From assembly GCA_003558125.1 (NCBI GenBank), contig PWMQ01000083.1, positions 1 through 41,711 of the forward strand: 41,711 nucleotides of DNA. The letters run 5' to 3'. This document shows, piece by piece, positions 7,417-18,093 of this stretch; position 1 is the stretch's first letter, and each line of letters begins with the position of its first letter. The DNA comes from Natronospira sp. GTDB lineage: Bacteria; Pseudomonadota; Gammaproteobacteria; Natronospirales; Natronospiraceae. The notes beneath the pieces are model-generated. The model did not search any database. It was not told the origin of the DNA and worked only from the letters and a program-made list of their open reading frames with translations. The position numbers and the translations under genes were made by a program.

Positions 7417-9141
7417 ATGTGGTGGCGAGAGCGGGGATGGGTGAAGGGACTTTGGATTCTGTTGCTGTTGGCGTCGCTGGCCCTGGGGGGCGTCACTGCT
7501 TGTCTGGACAGTGGCAGCAATGGCGATGATGACAGCGGCAATGGCGCCGACAACGGTAACGGCGAAGATAATGGAGATGGCGATGATGGCAATGGGGATG
7601 ACGGGGATGACGATGACCCCGAGGGCTTCGACGCCCTGATCCAGGCCTACCTGCAGGAGAAGTTCAGCCAGCATGCCGCCGACCCCTGTTTTGCCGTGGG
7701 CGTGGTGACGCCGGAAGCGATCGAGATCGGTACCGCCTGCACCAACGAGGCCACCGGGCAGGCCGTTGATGCGAATTCCCGCTTTCAGATTGGTTCCATC
7801 ACCAAGCCCATGCTGGGCATTGTCACCCAGGCCGTGATGGCCCAGCAGGACCAGCCCGTGGACACTCTGGTGGAAGACTGGCTGCGTCCGGATGCCCAGA
7901 TGCCCGACAATCAGGGCGTGGCAATCAATCTGGCCCATGTCCTGACGCACACCTCGGGCCTGGCCCGCTTTCCCGTCCCACCCCTGCCGGTCAACGATTG
8001 GGACGACCCCTACAAGGACATCAGCCCGGAAGCGTTGATCGATACCCTGAGCGATGAGGACAACATCCTTGAGAATCCGGTGGGCGAATACGGTTACTCC
8101 AACTACGCCACCATGCTCCTGACCGTCGCCGCCACCGACCGGTCGGACACCGATTTCGGCGATCTCCTGGATCAGGTCATCTTCGGCCCCGCCGGCATGA
8201 GCAGCGCAAGCCTGAGCGGTGATCTCATCCAGGGCCATACCGATGACGGCAATCCCACCGTGCCCTGGCAATTCCACGAGAATGTCGCCGGCCTGGGGGG
8301 TGTCCGCGCCTCGGTGTCCGACATGCTCGCCTTTATCGACACCAACCTTGGCGCCGCCGATGATCCGGATCTGGCCGCCCTGTGGGAAGCACAGCAGTCT
8401 CTGGTGGATTTCGGAAACTTCCGGGTCGGATCGCTCTGGAACCTTGCCGACAGCTGGTACGAGGATGGCGAGACGCTGGTTTTCCACGATGGCGTGGTGG
8501 GTGGCTTCACCAGTTTTCTGATCTTCGAACGCCAGGGCGACCGGGGCGTGGTGGTACTGGCCGATACCTTTGGCATCGATGCTGCCGAGGGCATTGGCGA
8601 TGAAGTGAGCGAGTTGGCCGCCATCCTGCTGGACCCGGAGGAGGAGCTGGAAGAGCCGACGGCCGCGCCCCTGTCAGAGGCCGGCATGGCCCGTGTTGCT
8701 GCCCGCGAGGCCTTTCTCGACACCGCACGCCAATTGCGTGCCCGGCGGGTGCCGTCGCCTGAGGCTGCCAACACCGCCCCGCAACTCCAAGCCAGCTGGC
8801 CCCTGAACGGGACCCGGCTGGAGCATTTCCCCGACCGGATTCAGCTCTCGGCCAGCTCCTCCCTGGATGCCAGCCGTTTGCATGCCGGGCAGATCCAGCT
8901 CGAACGGATCCACCCCGATGGCCGCGTGGAAGCCATGAAGCTGGATCAGCAGGCCATCAGGCTGGAGCCCCTGGATCAGCATGCCCACAGCTTCCGCCTG
9001 ATCTTGCCTCGCGACCTCCAGGGCGAGACCGGTCACTTCCGCCTCCGCCTGCGCCATGACGGCCTCGCCACCGACCTGGCCGGCAGACCGCTGGATGACT
9101 TCAGCCTGCGTTTTACAGTGGGTGAGGTGGCACGGGACTGA
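7417..9141 (+). CDS. Beta-lactamase-family serine hydrolase lipoprotein
   Basis: A 574-residue lipoprotein of the class C beta-lactamase/D-aminopeptidase superfamily (PF00144). The lipobox GVTAC puts the lipidated Cys at 29; the +2 residue is Leu, so outer-membrane sorting is expected. Residues 30-68 are a Gly/Asp/Asn/Glu linker. The catalytic domain spans about 70-390, with the SxxK motif Ser127-Ile-Thr-Lys130, 'HTSGL' at 178-182, the YxN motif Tyr227-Ser-Asn229, and 'HDG' at 357-359 in place of KTG. Residues about 450-570 look like an SbsA-type Ig-like (Big_5) domain ('GHFRLRLRHDGLATDLAGRP'). The ATG follows 'gggaggag'. It probably cleaves an ester or peptide at the cell surface; antibiotic resistance cannot be assumed, since most members are esterases or peptidases. 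Confidence 0.88.
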   Translation: MWWRERGWVKGLWILLLLASLALGGVTACLDSGSNGDDDSGNGADNGNGEDNGDGDDGNGDDGDDDDPEGFDALIQAYLQEKFSQHAADPCFAVGVVTPEAIEIGTACTNEATGQAVDANSRFQIGSITKPMLGIVTQAVMAQQDQPVDTLVEDWLRPDAQMPDNQGVAINLAHVLTHTSGLARFPVPPLPVNDWDDPYKDISPEALIDTLSDEDNILENPVGEYGYSNYATMLLTVAATDRSDTDFGDLLDQVIFGPAGMSSASLSGDLIQGHTDDGNPTVPWQFHENVAGLGGVRASVSDMLAFIDTNLGAADDPDLAALWEAQQSLVDFGNFRVGSLWNLADSWYEDGETLVFHDGVVGGFTSFLIFERQGDRGVVVLADTFGIDAAEGIGDEVSELAAILLDPEEELEEPTAAPLSEAGMARVAAREAFLDTARQLRARRVPSPEAANTAPQLQASWPLNGTRLEHFPDRIQLSASSSLDASRLHAGQIQLERIHPDGRVEAMKLDQQAIRLEPLDQHAHSFRLILPRDLQGETGHFRLRLRHDGLATDLAGRPLDDFSLRFTVGEVARD

Positions 9142-9164
9142 GGTGGCTTGGTTCAAGGGCATGC

Positions 9165-9404
9165 CTCGGGCGGAGGGCGCCGAGGCTGCGGAGAAATTTA
9201 AGGGCGGCCTCGCGCAAAGGCGCTAAGACGCAAAGGAAAGGCATTGGCTTTGTTGGGGGCGTTTCCCGTAGGAGCGGATTCATCCGCGATAGCAGCCACA
9301 CCGCAGCCCCAATCGCGGCTAAAGCCGCTCCTGCGGCAGATTACCCCCACCCACAACAAAAAGGTTTTCCTTAGCGTCTTAGCGCCTTTGCGCGAGGCCC
9401 GCCT
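9165..9404. repeat. Composite nested palindromic repeat (copy 3)
   Basis: A REP pair at 9267-9335 is flanked by almost perfectly inverted outer arms of about 38 bp. The left arm is 9201-9239 ('ggcctcgcgcaaaggcgcta' then 'agacgcaaaggaaa') and the right arm is 9364-9404 ('ttccttagcgtcttagcgcc' then 'tttgcgcgaggcc'). A further degenerate unit lies to the left at 9165-9195. It fills the 300-base gap between the convergent serine-hydrolase and hemF genes and could act as a terminator for both. I see no gene in the gap. Confidence 0.85.
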
Positions 9405-9441
9405 TTGAATTACCAGGCCCCCTCATCCGAAGGCCCATCCC

Positions 9442-10961
<1,520 letters not shown>

Positions 10962-10970
10962 GGCCGGGGG

Positions 10971-13415
10971 TCAGGAGGCGGCGGACTTCTTCTTGCCGGC
11001 CTTCTTTTTCTTCTTGGCGGCTTTTTTCTTTGCCGCCTTTTTCTTGCCGGTCTTCTTCTTCGCGGCCTTCTTGCTTGCCTTCTTGGCCGCGCTCTTCTTG
11101 CCGGCCTTCTTGCGGCGGCCGAAGCGGCCCTTGCGTTCCGGCGCGTTGGCAATCATCTCCCGGATTTCCGGCAGGGTCAGATCCTTGGGGTCCCGGTCCT
11201 TGGGCACGCTGACATTCTTGTTGCCGTCCGTCATATAGGGCCCGAAGCGACCATTGAGCACCCGAATCCCCTCGTCGGGGAAATCCTGAATGATGCGGTT
11301 GGCGTCGGCCTTCTTCTTTTCCTCGATGATCTCCAGCGCGCGGGGCAGCTCGATGGTGTAGACATCGTCGTCCTCGCCCAGGGAAGCGAACTTGCGGCCG
11401 AACTTCACATAGGGGCCATAGGGCCCGATATTGGCCTGGACCGGCTCCCCGTCCGGGGTCTCGCCCAGGTCCCGGGGCAGATTGAACAGGGCCAGGGCCT
11501 CGTCCAGCTCGATCTCGTCCATCTTCTGGCCCGGACGCAGGCCGGCAAACTTGGGCTTTTCCTCATCGTCCTTGGTGCCGATCTGCACGAAGGGTCCGAA
11601 GCGGCCGAAGCGGACCGTGACCGGCCGCCCGCTCTTGGGGTCGGTGCCAAGCTCACGGGCCTGAACCGCCTCTTCCCGGGTCACCGTCTTTTCCTTGTCT
11701 TCCACCCGCTCCCGGAACGGCGTCCAGAACTCTCGCATCAGCGGAACCCAGTCCTTCTCGCCCCGGGAGACGGCATCCAGCTCGTCTTCCAGGCGGGCAG
11801 TGAAGTCATAGTCCACATAGCGGGTGAAATGCTTGGTCAGGAAATCATTCACCACCCGACCCACATCGGTGGGCTGGAAGCGCTTGCGGTCCATCTCCAC
11901 GTATTCCCGGTTCTGCAGAGTGGAGATGATGGAGGCATAAGTAGACGGGCGACCGATGCCGTACTCTTCCAGCGCCTTGACCAGGCTCGCTTCGGTGAAG
12001 CGCGGCGGCGGCTCGGTGAAATGCTGATCGGTAATGAGCTGCTTGAGGGCGACCATTTCCCCTTCTTCCAGGGGCGGCAGCAGCTTGTCGGCGTCGTCAT
12101 CGCCCTTGGCGTCGTCGCGGCCTTCCTGATAGACGGCGATGAAGCCCGGCTCCACCAGTTGCGAGCCGGTGGCGCGAAACTGATTGCCCTCGCCACAGGC
12201 CAGGTCCACGCCCACGGTATTGAACAGGGCCGGGACCATCTGACAGGCCACGGTGCGCTTCCAGATCAGTTCATAAAGTCGGAACTGATCGTGGTCCAGA
12301 CGGCCCTTGAGGGCATCGGGATGACGGGCGGCGGAGGTGGGGCGGATGGCCTCGTGGGCCTCCTGGGCATTCTTGGACTTGGTTCGATAGCTGCGCGGTG
12401 CATCCGGCACATTGTTGCTGCCATAGCGCTCGTCGATGACCGAGCGGATCTCGTTCACCGCTTCGGTGGCCAGGGCCACGGAGTCGGTCCGCATGTAGGT
12501 GATCAGACCCACCGCGCCTTCGCCCAGATCAATGCCCTCGTAAAGGCTCTGGGCCAGGCGCATGGTGCGCTGGGCGCCGAAGCCCAGCTTGCGCGAGGCT
12601 TCCTGCTGCAGGGTGGAGGTGGTGAAGGGCGGCGCCGGATTGCGGCGGCGCTGTTTCTTTTCCACCTTGGCCACCCGCAGTTCACCATTGGCGGACTGCT
12701 TGAGATGGGCTTCGGCCTCGTGGGCCTGATCGCCATTGGTGAAGCTGAACTGCTCCACCTTCTCACCCCGGTAGCGGGTGAGCTTGGCCTGAAATGCCTG
12801 GGCATCCTTGGCCGCCTCGGCCTCGATGCTCCAGTACTCCTGGGGCTCGAAGGCCTCGATTTCCCGCTCGCGCTCGACAATCATGCGCAGGGCCGGTGAC
12901 TGCACCCGGCCGGCGGACAGGCCGCGCTGAATCTTCTTCCACAGCAGCGGCGAGAGATTGAAACCCACCAGATAATCCAGGGCGCGGCGGGCCTGCTGGG
13001 CGTTGACCAGCTCCCCGGACATGCTGCGGGGGTTCTCGATGGCGTTCTTGATCGCGCCCTTGGTGATTTCGTGAAAGACCACCCGATGGACCTGCTTGCC
13101 GTCCAGGGAGCCCCGCTCCTTGAGCAGCTCCAGCAGATGCCAGGCGATGGCTTCCCCTTCCCGGTCGGGGTCAGGGGCCAGATAGAGGGCGTCGGCCTTT
13201 TTCAGGGCCTTGTCGATGGCATCCACATGCTTCTTGTTGCGCTCGATGACCTCGTAGCGCATGGCGAAGTCCTGATCCGGGCTGACCGCGCCTTCCTTGG
13301 GGACCAGGTCACGGACATGGCCGTAGGACGCCAGCACCTTGAAGTCCTTGCCCAGGTACTTCTCAATGGTGCGGGCCTTGGCAGGCGATTCCACGATGAC
13401 CAGGTTTTTGCTCAT
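10971..13415 (-). CDS. topA: DNA topoisomerase I (type IA)
   Basis: An 814-residue type IA topoisomerase that relaxes negative supercoils. The N-terminal TOPRIM domain has Glu9 and the DxDxE cluster Asp82/Asp84/Glu86. The active-site Tyr307 lies in 'GLITYMRTDS'. After about residue 590 there are no C4 zinc ribbons as in E. coli TopA. Instead there are Topo C-terminal repeats marked by 'VRFGRFGPFVQIG', 'ANIGPYGPYVKFG' and 'VLNGRFGPYMTDG'. The last roughly 50 residues are an almost pure Lys/Ala tail, histone H1-like, probably for DNA contact and processivity. It starts 10 bases after the smg stop, behind a GAGAGG ribosome site. Confidence 0.97.
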   Translation of the reverse strand: MSKNLVIVESPAKARTIEKYLGKDFKVLASYGHVRDLVPKEGAVSPDQDFAMRYEVIERNKKHVDAIDKALKKADALYLAPDPDREGEAIAWHLLELLKERGSLDGKQVHRVVFHEITKGAIKNAIENPRSMSGELVNAQQARRALDYLVGFNLSPLLWKKIQRGLSAGRVQSPALRMIVEREREIEAFEPQEYWSIEAEAAKDAQAFQAKLTRYRGEKVEQFSFTNGDQAHEAEAHLKQSANGELRVAKVEKKQRRRNPAPPFTTSTLQQEASRKLGFGAQRTMRLAQSLYEGIDLGEGAVGLITYMRTDSVALATEAVNEIRSVIDERYGSNNVPDAPRSYRTKSKNAQEAHEAIRPTSAARHPDALKGRLDHDQFRLYELIWKRTVACQMVPALFNTVGVDLACGEGNQFRATGSQLVEPGFIAVYQEGRDDAKGDDDADKLLPPLEEGEMVALKQLITDQHFTEPPPRFTEASLVKALEEYGIGRPSTYASIISTLQNREYVEMDRKRFQPTDVGRVVNDFLTKHFTRYVDYDFTARLEDELDAVSRGEKDWVPLMREFWTPFRERVEDKEKTVTREEAVQARELGTDPKSGRPVTVRFGRFGPFVQIGTKDDEEKPKFAGLRPGQKMDEIELDEALALFNLPRDLGETPDGEPVQANIGPYGPYVKFGRKFASLGEDDDVYTIELPRALEIIEEKKKADANRIIQDFPDEGIRVLNGRFGPYMTDGNKNVSVPKDRDPKDLTLPEIREMIANAPERKGRFGRRKKAGKKSAAKKASKKAAKKKTGKKKAAKKKAAKKKKKAGKKKSAAS

Positions 13416-13425
13416 TACGCCTCTC

Positions 13426-13911
13426 TTAGTGCAAACGGCCCGGGGTCTCTTCGAAGACCAGGTCCTCCATCCGGGCGTATTCCTCTTCCTGGCCGGGCTG
13501 GTTGAACAGCAGCATCAACACAATCCACTTCACCTGGTCCAGGTCCACGGCCGCTGATTCCAGCGCCATGATGCGATCAATGACCCGTTCCCGCTGGATC
13601 GGGTCGAGAATGCCGATCTGTTCCACATAGATCAAAAAGCCCCGGCACTCCGGCGAGATCCGGCTGTTCTCTTCCGGGCTGAATACCCGCGTGGCGCGAG
13701 TGGCGCCGGGCGGGCTGTCCAGATTGTCGCCGTCGGCGGCCAGATCCTCCAGCCACTGAAAGGCCTTGTGAATCTCGCCCGCGGGGAAACCGGCCTCCTG
13801 CAATTCGGTAAACAGGGTTTCCTGGTCGGTCTCCTGTTCCTCCATGTCTTCATGCATGTAATTCTCGAAGAGATACATGAGGACATCGAGCACGTTTTCC
13901 TTGGTTCGCAT
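13426..13911 (-). CDS. smg: Smg family protein (DUF494)
   Basis: A 161-residue acidic cytosolic protein matching the Smg/DUF494 family over its full length: N-terminal 'ENVLDVLMYLFENYM', 'FSPEENSRISPECRGFLIYV' in the middle, and 'LDQVKWIVLMLLFNQPG' near the C-terminus. It lies between dprA and topA as in many gammaproteobacteria. The molecular function is not established. It starts eight bases after the dprA stop. Acidic residues are abundant, as elsewhere in this genome. Confidence 0.93.
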   Translation of the reverse strand: MRTKENVLDVLMYLFENYMHEDMEEQETDQETLFTELQEAGFPAGEIHKAFQWLEDLAADGDNLDSPPGATRATRVFSPEENSRISPECRGFLIYVEQIGILDPIQRERVIDRIMALESAAVDLDQVKWIVLMLLFNQPGQEEEYARMEDLVFEETPGRLH

Positions 13912-13919
13912 GCTAGTCG

Positions 13920-15068
13920 TCAGCTCCTGCGCGTGTAGCGGCCACCCGGGGCGGATTCGACGCGACCCTCCAGCTCTAGCATCAGGAGCATGGAGGATAC
14001 GCTGGCAGCGGTCAATCCAGAGCGTTCCACGATTACATCCACCGGCGTGGGGGAATAATCCACCGCCGCCAGCAATGTCTGGTAGGCGGGATCGCTCTCG
14101 GAGTGATCGGCTTGTGCTGGCGCGGATGTTGTCTGAGTTGAATTCGCGCCCTGCTGTTCCAGCAGGCCCAGACCCCGCAGCTCCTCGAAAATGTCGTCGG
14201 TGGATTCCACCAGCTTGGCCCCGGCACGGATCAGTCGGTGACAGCCGCGCGCCAGTGGGTTGTGAATCGATCCCGGCACCGCAAAGACCTCCCGGCCCTG
14301 CTCGGCGGCCAGGCGGGCGGTGATCAGCGAACCGCTGCGAAGCGCCGCTTCCACCACCAGAGTGCCCAGGGAAAGGCCCGCGATTATACGGTTTCTGCGG
14401 GGGAAATGGCTACGTTGGGGCTTGACGCCGGGAGGGAACTCGGTGACCACGCAGCCACTTTCGGCAATCCTGTCAGCGAGTTGGGCGTTGGATTTGGGGT
14501 AGACGATATCCGGCCCGCAGCCGGTCACCGCCACCGTGGGCCCGCCGGCCCGCAGGGCGCCGCTGTGGGCGGCGGTGTCCACGCCCATGGCCAGGCCGCT
14601 GACGATGACCAGCCCCATGCCGGTCAGGGTTTCGGCAAAGGCCTCGGCGGTCTCTCGTCCGCCACGGGTGGGATTGCGGCTGCCCACCATGGCCAGCGCC
14701 GGATCGCGCAGATGGCTGGGGTCGCCATGGCAATAGAGCAGGGGCGGCGGGTCGCTGAGCTCCCGGAGCAGCGGCGGCCAGTCCGGGTCGGTTTCGCGCA
14801 GCAGGTGATGGTGTTCGCCTTCCAGCCAGCGCAGGTCGGCTTCCACCGACGCCCAGTCGGGTTCGCTGAGCTGGGCCCGGGCCTTGTCGCCCAGGCCGAA
14901 CTCGGCCAGCTCAGCGGCCGGGGTTTCGATCAACTCACGGACACTGCCGAAGTGGGCCAGCAGACGCTCGCGGACACTGGCGCTCAGCCCGCTGACCCGC
15001 GCCAGCGCCAGCCAGGCCGCCAGATCTTCTGCCGCTGTCTGCTTGGAAGATTCCCCCAATGTGTCCAA
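13920..15068 (-). CDS. dprA: DNA-processing protein DprA
   Basis: A 382-residue DprA/Smf, which binds incoming single-stranded DNA during natural transformation and loads RecA. An N-terminal helical SAM-like region (about 15-70) precedes the Rossmann-like core with 'AMVGSRNPT', 'VSGLAMGVDTAAH', 'FPRRNRIIAGLS' and 'VVEAALRSGSLITARLA'. Residues about 320-380 form the C-terminal winged helix ('VIVERSGLTAASVSSMLLMLELEGRV'). The start is probably TTG at 15068; another in-frame TTG lies nine bases downstream, and the ribosome site AGGGG fits either imperfectly. The gene follows the LysM lipoprotein by 17 bases. Confidence 0.94.
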   Translation of the reverse strand: MDTLGESSKQTAAEDLAAWLALARVSGLSASVRERLLAHFGSVRELIETPAAELAEFGLGDKARAQLSEPDWASVEADLRWLEGEHHHLLRETDPDWPPLLRELSDPPPLLYCHGDPSHLRDPALAMVGSRNPTRGGRETAEAFAETLTGMGLVIVSGLAMGVDTAAHSGALRAGGPTVAVTGCGPDIVYPKSNAQLADRIAESGCVVTEFPPGVKPQRSHFPRRNRIIAGLSLGTLVVEAALRSGSLITARLAAEQGREVFAVPGSIHNPLARGCHRLIRAGAKLVESTDDIFEELRGLGLLEQQGANSTQTTSAPAQADHSESDPAYQTLLAAVDYSPTPVDVIVERSGLTAASVSSMLLMLELEGRVESAPGGRYTRRS

Positions 15069-15085
15069 AGCCCCTGCCGCAAGCG

Positions 15086-16297
15086 TCAGCGAGGTTCCCG
15101 CATCTGCCGGGTGCGAATGCGATGGCGCGGGTTGAGGATGCGGTCGCCTTCGGAGATTTCCCGTTGGGCCTGCATGACCAGGGCATAACTCACCTCGTCA
15201 TGCACCCGGTAGATCATCACCAGGCCAATACGCTCGTCCGGCAGGCGGACCCGCTCACCGAACAGGCCTTGCTCACGGTCACGCACCGTTTCACCCCGCT
15301 GGAAGACATCCAGCACATGCCCGGGTTCGAGGCCGTGATTCGTGCCACGGTTGAGCACGACCGTGTCGTGTTGGCTGATCATGTCGCCTTCTTCCAGGCC
15401 GCTGATGATCACGCCTTCGATTTCGGCTTCCGGCGCCCGGGGATAGAAGTCCCGGTGCAGGACCCGATCCTCGATGGGGAAGAGTCGGTCCCCCTCAAGG
15501 GCCTCGCGCACTGCCCGGGTCACGAACAGGGTGGCCGGGTCGCCGCCGCGAACAAACTCCGCTTCTCCGACGAAGATGGCCTCCTGGCCCAGGGCGCGGC
15601 CACTGTCCGGATCGCGATAGGTCTGACCCGGGCGCAGGATGGTGTAGCGAGTGGCATCGCTGTCATTGAAGTTGCGGACATAGATATTGTCCCCGGCGCT
15701 GGTCATCAGGCGGCCGTCCGCCGAGCGCAGCAGATAGGGAGCATTGTCCATCATGTCATCGGTGAGTACCTGCGGGCGGCGCAGCAGCGGCCGGATGGCG
15801 TCGGCCGGCACATAGGGCACGGCGCGGGGCAGGTCCTCGTAGCGGATGCGGGGGCTCAGGCGTTCGATGTCCAGGGTGGTGAGGTAGATCTCATCGTCCC
15901 GGCGCACCTCGATGTGCGGGCGGTCATCGACATAGAAAAGGGTGATCACATCACCGGGGTAGATCAGGTGAGGATTGTGGATCTGCGGGTTGATATGCCA
16001 GATCTCCGGCCACAGCCAGGGATCGCGCAGGAACATGTTGGAGATATCCCAGAGGGTGTCGCCCCGTTCCACCACGTATTCCCGCGGTGCCCGCTGGGCC
16101 GGCTCGAACTCCCTCGGCTCCTGGATTTCTTCTTCCTGCGCGGTCTCGGCAACCTGCTCCTCCGGTTCCTCGGCGGCCGGTTCGGGCTCCGGCGTGGTGC
16201 CGCAGGCGGCCAGGAACAGGGCGGGGACGAGGGCGGCCCAGATGGGCGGCCGGATTGCTGCCGACGAAGTGCGGCCGGGTTGAAATGCCTTGGACAT
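15086..16297 (-). CDS. LysM-domain lipoprotein
   Basis: A 403-residue lipoprotein. The ATG at 16297 is chosen because AAGGGGAG lies about nine bases upstream; a longer frame adds an Arg/Pro-rich, non-signal N-terminus. The lipobox LAAC gives lipidated Cys32, followed by a Glu/Pro-rich linker (33-70). One LysM domain lies at about 72-120 ('YVVERGDTLWDISNMF', 'IYPGDVITL') and should bind peptidoglycan glycan. The remaining roughly 280 residues are a conserved beta-rich region seen in homologues encoded next to dprA. It is the first gene of the minus-strand run and divergent from def across a 192-base gap. Function beyond cell-wall binding is unknown. Confidence 0.88.
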   Translation of the reverse strand: MSKAFQPGRTSSAAIRPPIWAALVPALFLAACGTTPEPEPAAEEPEEQVAETAQEEEIQEPREFEPAQRAPREYVVERGDTLWDISNMFLRDPWLWPEIWHINPQIHNPHLIYPGDVITLFYVDDRPHIEVRRDDEIYLTTLDIERLSPRIRYEDLPRAVPYVPADAIRPLLRRPQVLTDDMMDNAPYLLRSADGRLMTSAGDNIYVRNFNDSDATRYTILRPGQTYRDPDSGRALGQEAIFVGEAEFVRGGDPATLFVTRAVREALEGDRLFPIEDRVLHRDFYPRAPEAEIEGVIISGLEEGDMISQHDTVVLNRGTNHGLEPGHVLDVFQRGETVRDREQGLFGERVRLPDERIGLVMIYRVHDEVSYALVMQAQREISEGDRILNPRHRIRTRQMREPR

Positions 16298-16489
16298 CGG
16301 GTCTGGCTCCCCTTCTGATGGCTCGCGTCTGCCGGGCGGACGGTTGGGAACCCCCTGCAGAGGCGTCTGTCCTATTGACACGGCCTGCAATGCGGTTTTC
16401 GCACAGGCTTTCTAGTACAATAGCAACTTTAGCAGCAATCTCACTGGAATTGCACGATTTCTGCCCGATATGGGGCAGCGGGAGCAAGC

Positions 16490-17035
16490 ATGGCCAAGAT
16501 GACAATCCTGCGTTTTCCGGACCAGCGCCTGCGCAAGAAGGCCAAGCCGGTGGACAAGGTGGACGACGAAATCCGCCAACTCGCCGACGACATGCTGGAA
16601 ACCATGTACGACGCCCCGGGCATCGGTCTGGCCGCTACCCAGGTCAATGTCCAGAAGCGGTTGTTGGTCATCGACGTCTCCGAGGACCGTTCGGAGCCGC
16701 GTGTCTTTATCAACCCGGAGATCATCGAGCAGCGCGGCGAGGAGATCATGGAGGAGGGCTGTCTGTCGGTCCCCGGCATCTTCGCCGAGGTCAAGCGCGC
16801 CGAGTGGATCAAGGTCCGTGCCCTGGGTCGTGATGGTGAGCCCTTCGAGCTGGAAACCGACGGCCTGCTGGCGGTCTGCATCCAGCATGAGATTGACCAC
16901 CTCAACGGCAAGCTGTTCGTGGATTATCTCTCCGAGCTCAAGCGCCGCATGGTGCGCAAGCGCCTGGAGAAGGAGCGCCGCGCCATCGAGGCCGGTCGCC
17001 TCGAGCCGGAAAAGCCCAGCCAGCCGGTTATCTGA
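16490..17035 (+). CDS. def: Peptide deformylase
   Basis: A 181-residue deformylase that removes the N-formyl group from nascent proteins. All three metal motifs are intact: 'GIGLAATQV' (residues 44-52), 'EGCLS' with the metal ligand Cys91, and 'QHEIDH' with His133, Glu134 and His137. The C-terminal helix is Lys/Arg-rich and then '[10 protein letters not shown]'. A TACAAT at 16416-16421 in the divergent gap could be its -10 box, but no good -35 stands at the right distance. It opens the def-fmt-rsmB operon, divergent from the LysM gene. Confidence 0.97.
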   Translation: MAKMTILRFPDQRLRKKAKPVDKVDDEIRQLADDMLETMYDAPGIGLAATQVNVQKRLLVIDVSEDRSEPRVFINPEIIEQRGEEIMEEGCLSVPGIFAEVKRAEWIKVRALGRDGEPFELETDGLLAVCIQHEIDHLNGKLFVDYLSELKRRMVRKRLEKERRAIEAGRLEPEKPSQPVI

Positions 17036-17130
17036 GGCGCGCGCCCCTCGCGGCGCGCGTCCCGCACTGCCAATCGGGATCGCCGGCCCTGCCGGCGGCC
17101 CGTTCAGCCCCCTTTTGATTGGAAGCCCGC

Positions 17131-18093
17131 ATGACGAAGTCGGACAGCCCGTTGCGCATTGTCTATGCCGGAACCCCCGAGTTCGCCGTGCCCGCCCTGG
17201 AGGCGCTGGCCGATTCTCCGCACCAGCTCGTCGCCGTCTATACCCAGCCCGACCGACCCGCCGGCCGTGGCCGTCAGCCGCGCCCCTCGCCGGTCAAGCA
17301 GGCCGCCCTCGCCCGTGACATCCCCGTCCATCAACCCCAGCGCCTGGATGCCGAGGCCCGCGAGGTGCTGGCCGGTCTGGCGCCGGATCTGATGGTGGTT
17401 ACCGCCTACGGCCTGATCCTGCCCCGGCCCGTGCTCGATCTGCCCCGCCTGGGCTGCATCAACATCCATGCCTCGCTGCTGCCGCGCTGGCGCGGGGCAG
17501 CGCCCATTCAGCGGGCGATCGAGGCCGGCGACCCGGAGAGCGGCATCAGCATCATGCAGATGGACGAGGGTCTGGATACCGGGCCGGTGCTGGCCCGCTA
17601 TCCCCTCGCCCTGGCCGCCGATGAGACCGGCGGCAGCCTGCATGATCGGCTCGCCGCCCTGGGCCGGGCGCACATTGTTGACTGCGTGGACGCCCTCGCC
17701 GCCGGCAGGCTCACCGCCGAGCCACAGCCCGAGGCGGGGGTGAGCTATGCCCGCAAGCTGGACAAGGCCGAGGCCGATATCGACTGGCACCGTCCGGCCA
17801 TCGAGATTGAACGCCAGGTGCGCGCCTTCGACCCCTGGCCGGTGGCCCAGACCCAGTGGCGCGGCAAGGCCCTGCGGGTCCATGCCGCCGAGGCTCTGAC
17901 CGAGTCGGACAGTCAGGCCAGCGGCCGGCCCGGCGAGATTGTCGCCGCGGGCCGGGAGGGTGTGCTCGTCGCCACCGGGAGCGGCCTGTTGCAATTGAAC
18001 CGGGTTCAACTGCCCGGCAAGAAAGCGGTCAGCGGCGCTGACTTTGCCAACCGGGGCGTGGCCGCGGGCGAGTGCCTGGGAGCCCCGGCGTGA
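17131..18093 (+). CDS. fmt: Methionyl-tRNA formyltransferase
   Basis: A 320-residue Fmt, which formylates Met-tRNAfMet using 10-formyl-THF. The N-terminal Rossmann domain has 'IVYAGTPEFAVPAL'; catalytic Asn111 and His113 lie in 'NIHASLLPRWRGAAP', and Asp149 in 'MDEGLDTGPVL'. The C-terminal OB-like domain has 'VRAFDPWPVAQT'. The ATG at 17131 follows GGAAG. Ninety-five bases separate it from def, including a GC-rich inverted repeat (gcgcgcg/cgcgcg) just after the def stop. The stop overlaps the rsmB GTG start. Confidence 0.97.
   Translation: MTKSDSPLRIVYAGTPEFAVPALEALADSPHQLVAVYTQPDRPAGRGRQPRPSPVKQAALARDIPVHQPQRLDAEAREVLAGLAPDLMVVTAYGLILPRPVLDLPRLGCINIHASLLPRWRGAAPIQRAIEAGDPESGISIMQMDEGLDTGPVLARYPLALAADETGGSLHDRLAALGRAHIVDCVDALAAGRLTAEPQPEAGVSYARKLDKAEADIDWHRPAIEIERQVRAFDPWPVAQTQWRGKALRVHAAEALTESDSQASGRPGEIVAAGREGVLVATGSGLLQLNRVQLPGKKAVSGADFANRGVAAGECLGAPA

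Noticed and set aside
7001-9404. Repeats around 7.1 and 9.3 kb as a CRISPR array
   Set aside because: Repeats are inverted and nested, not regularly spaced direct repeats with unique spacers, and no cas genes are present.
16375-16421. TTGACA at 16375-16380 with TACAAT at 16416-16421 as a def promoter
   Set aside because: The spacing is 35 bases, far from the 16-18 needed; at best the TACAAT works with another -35.
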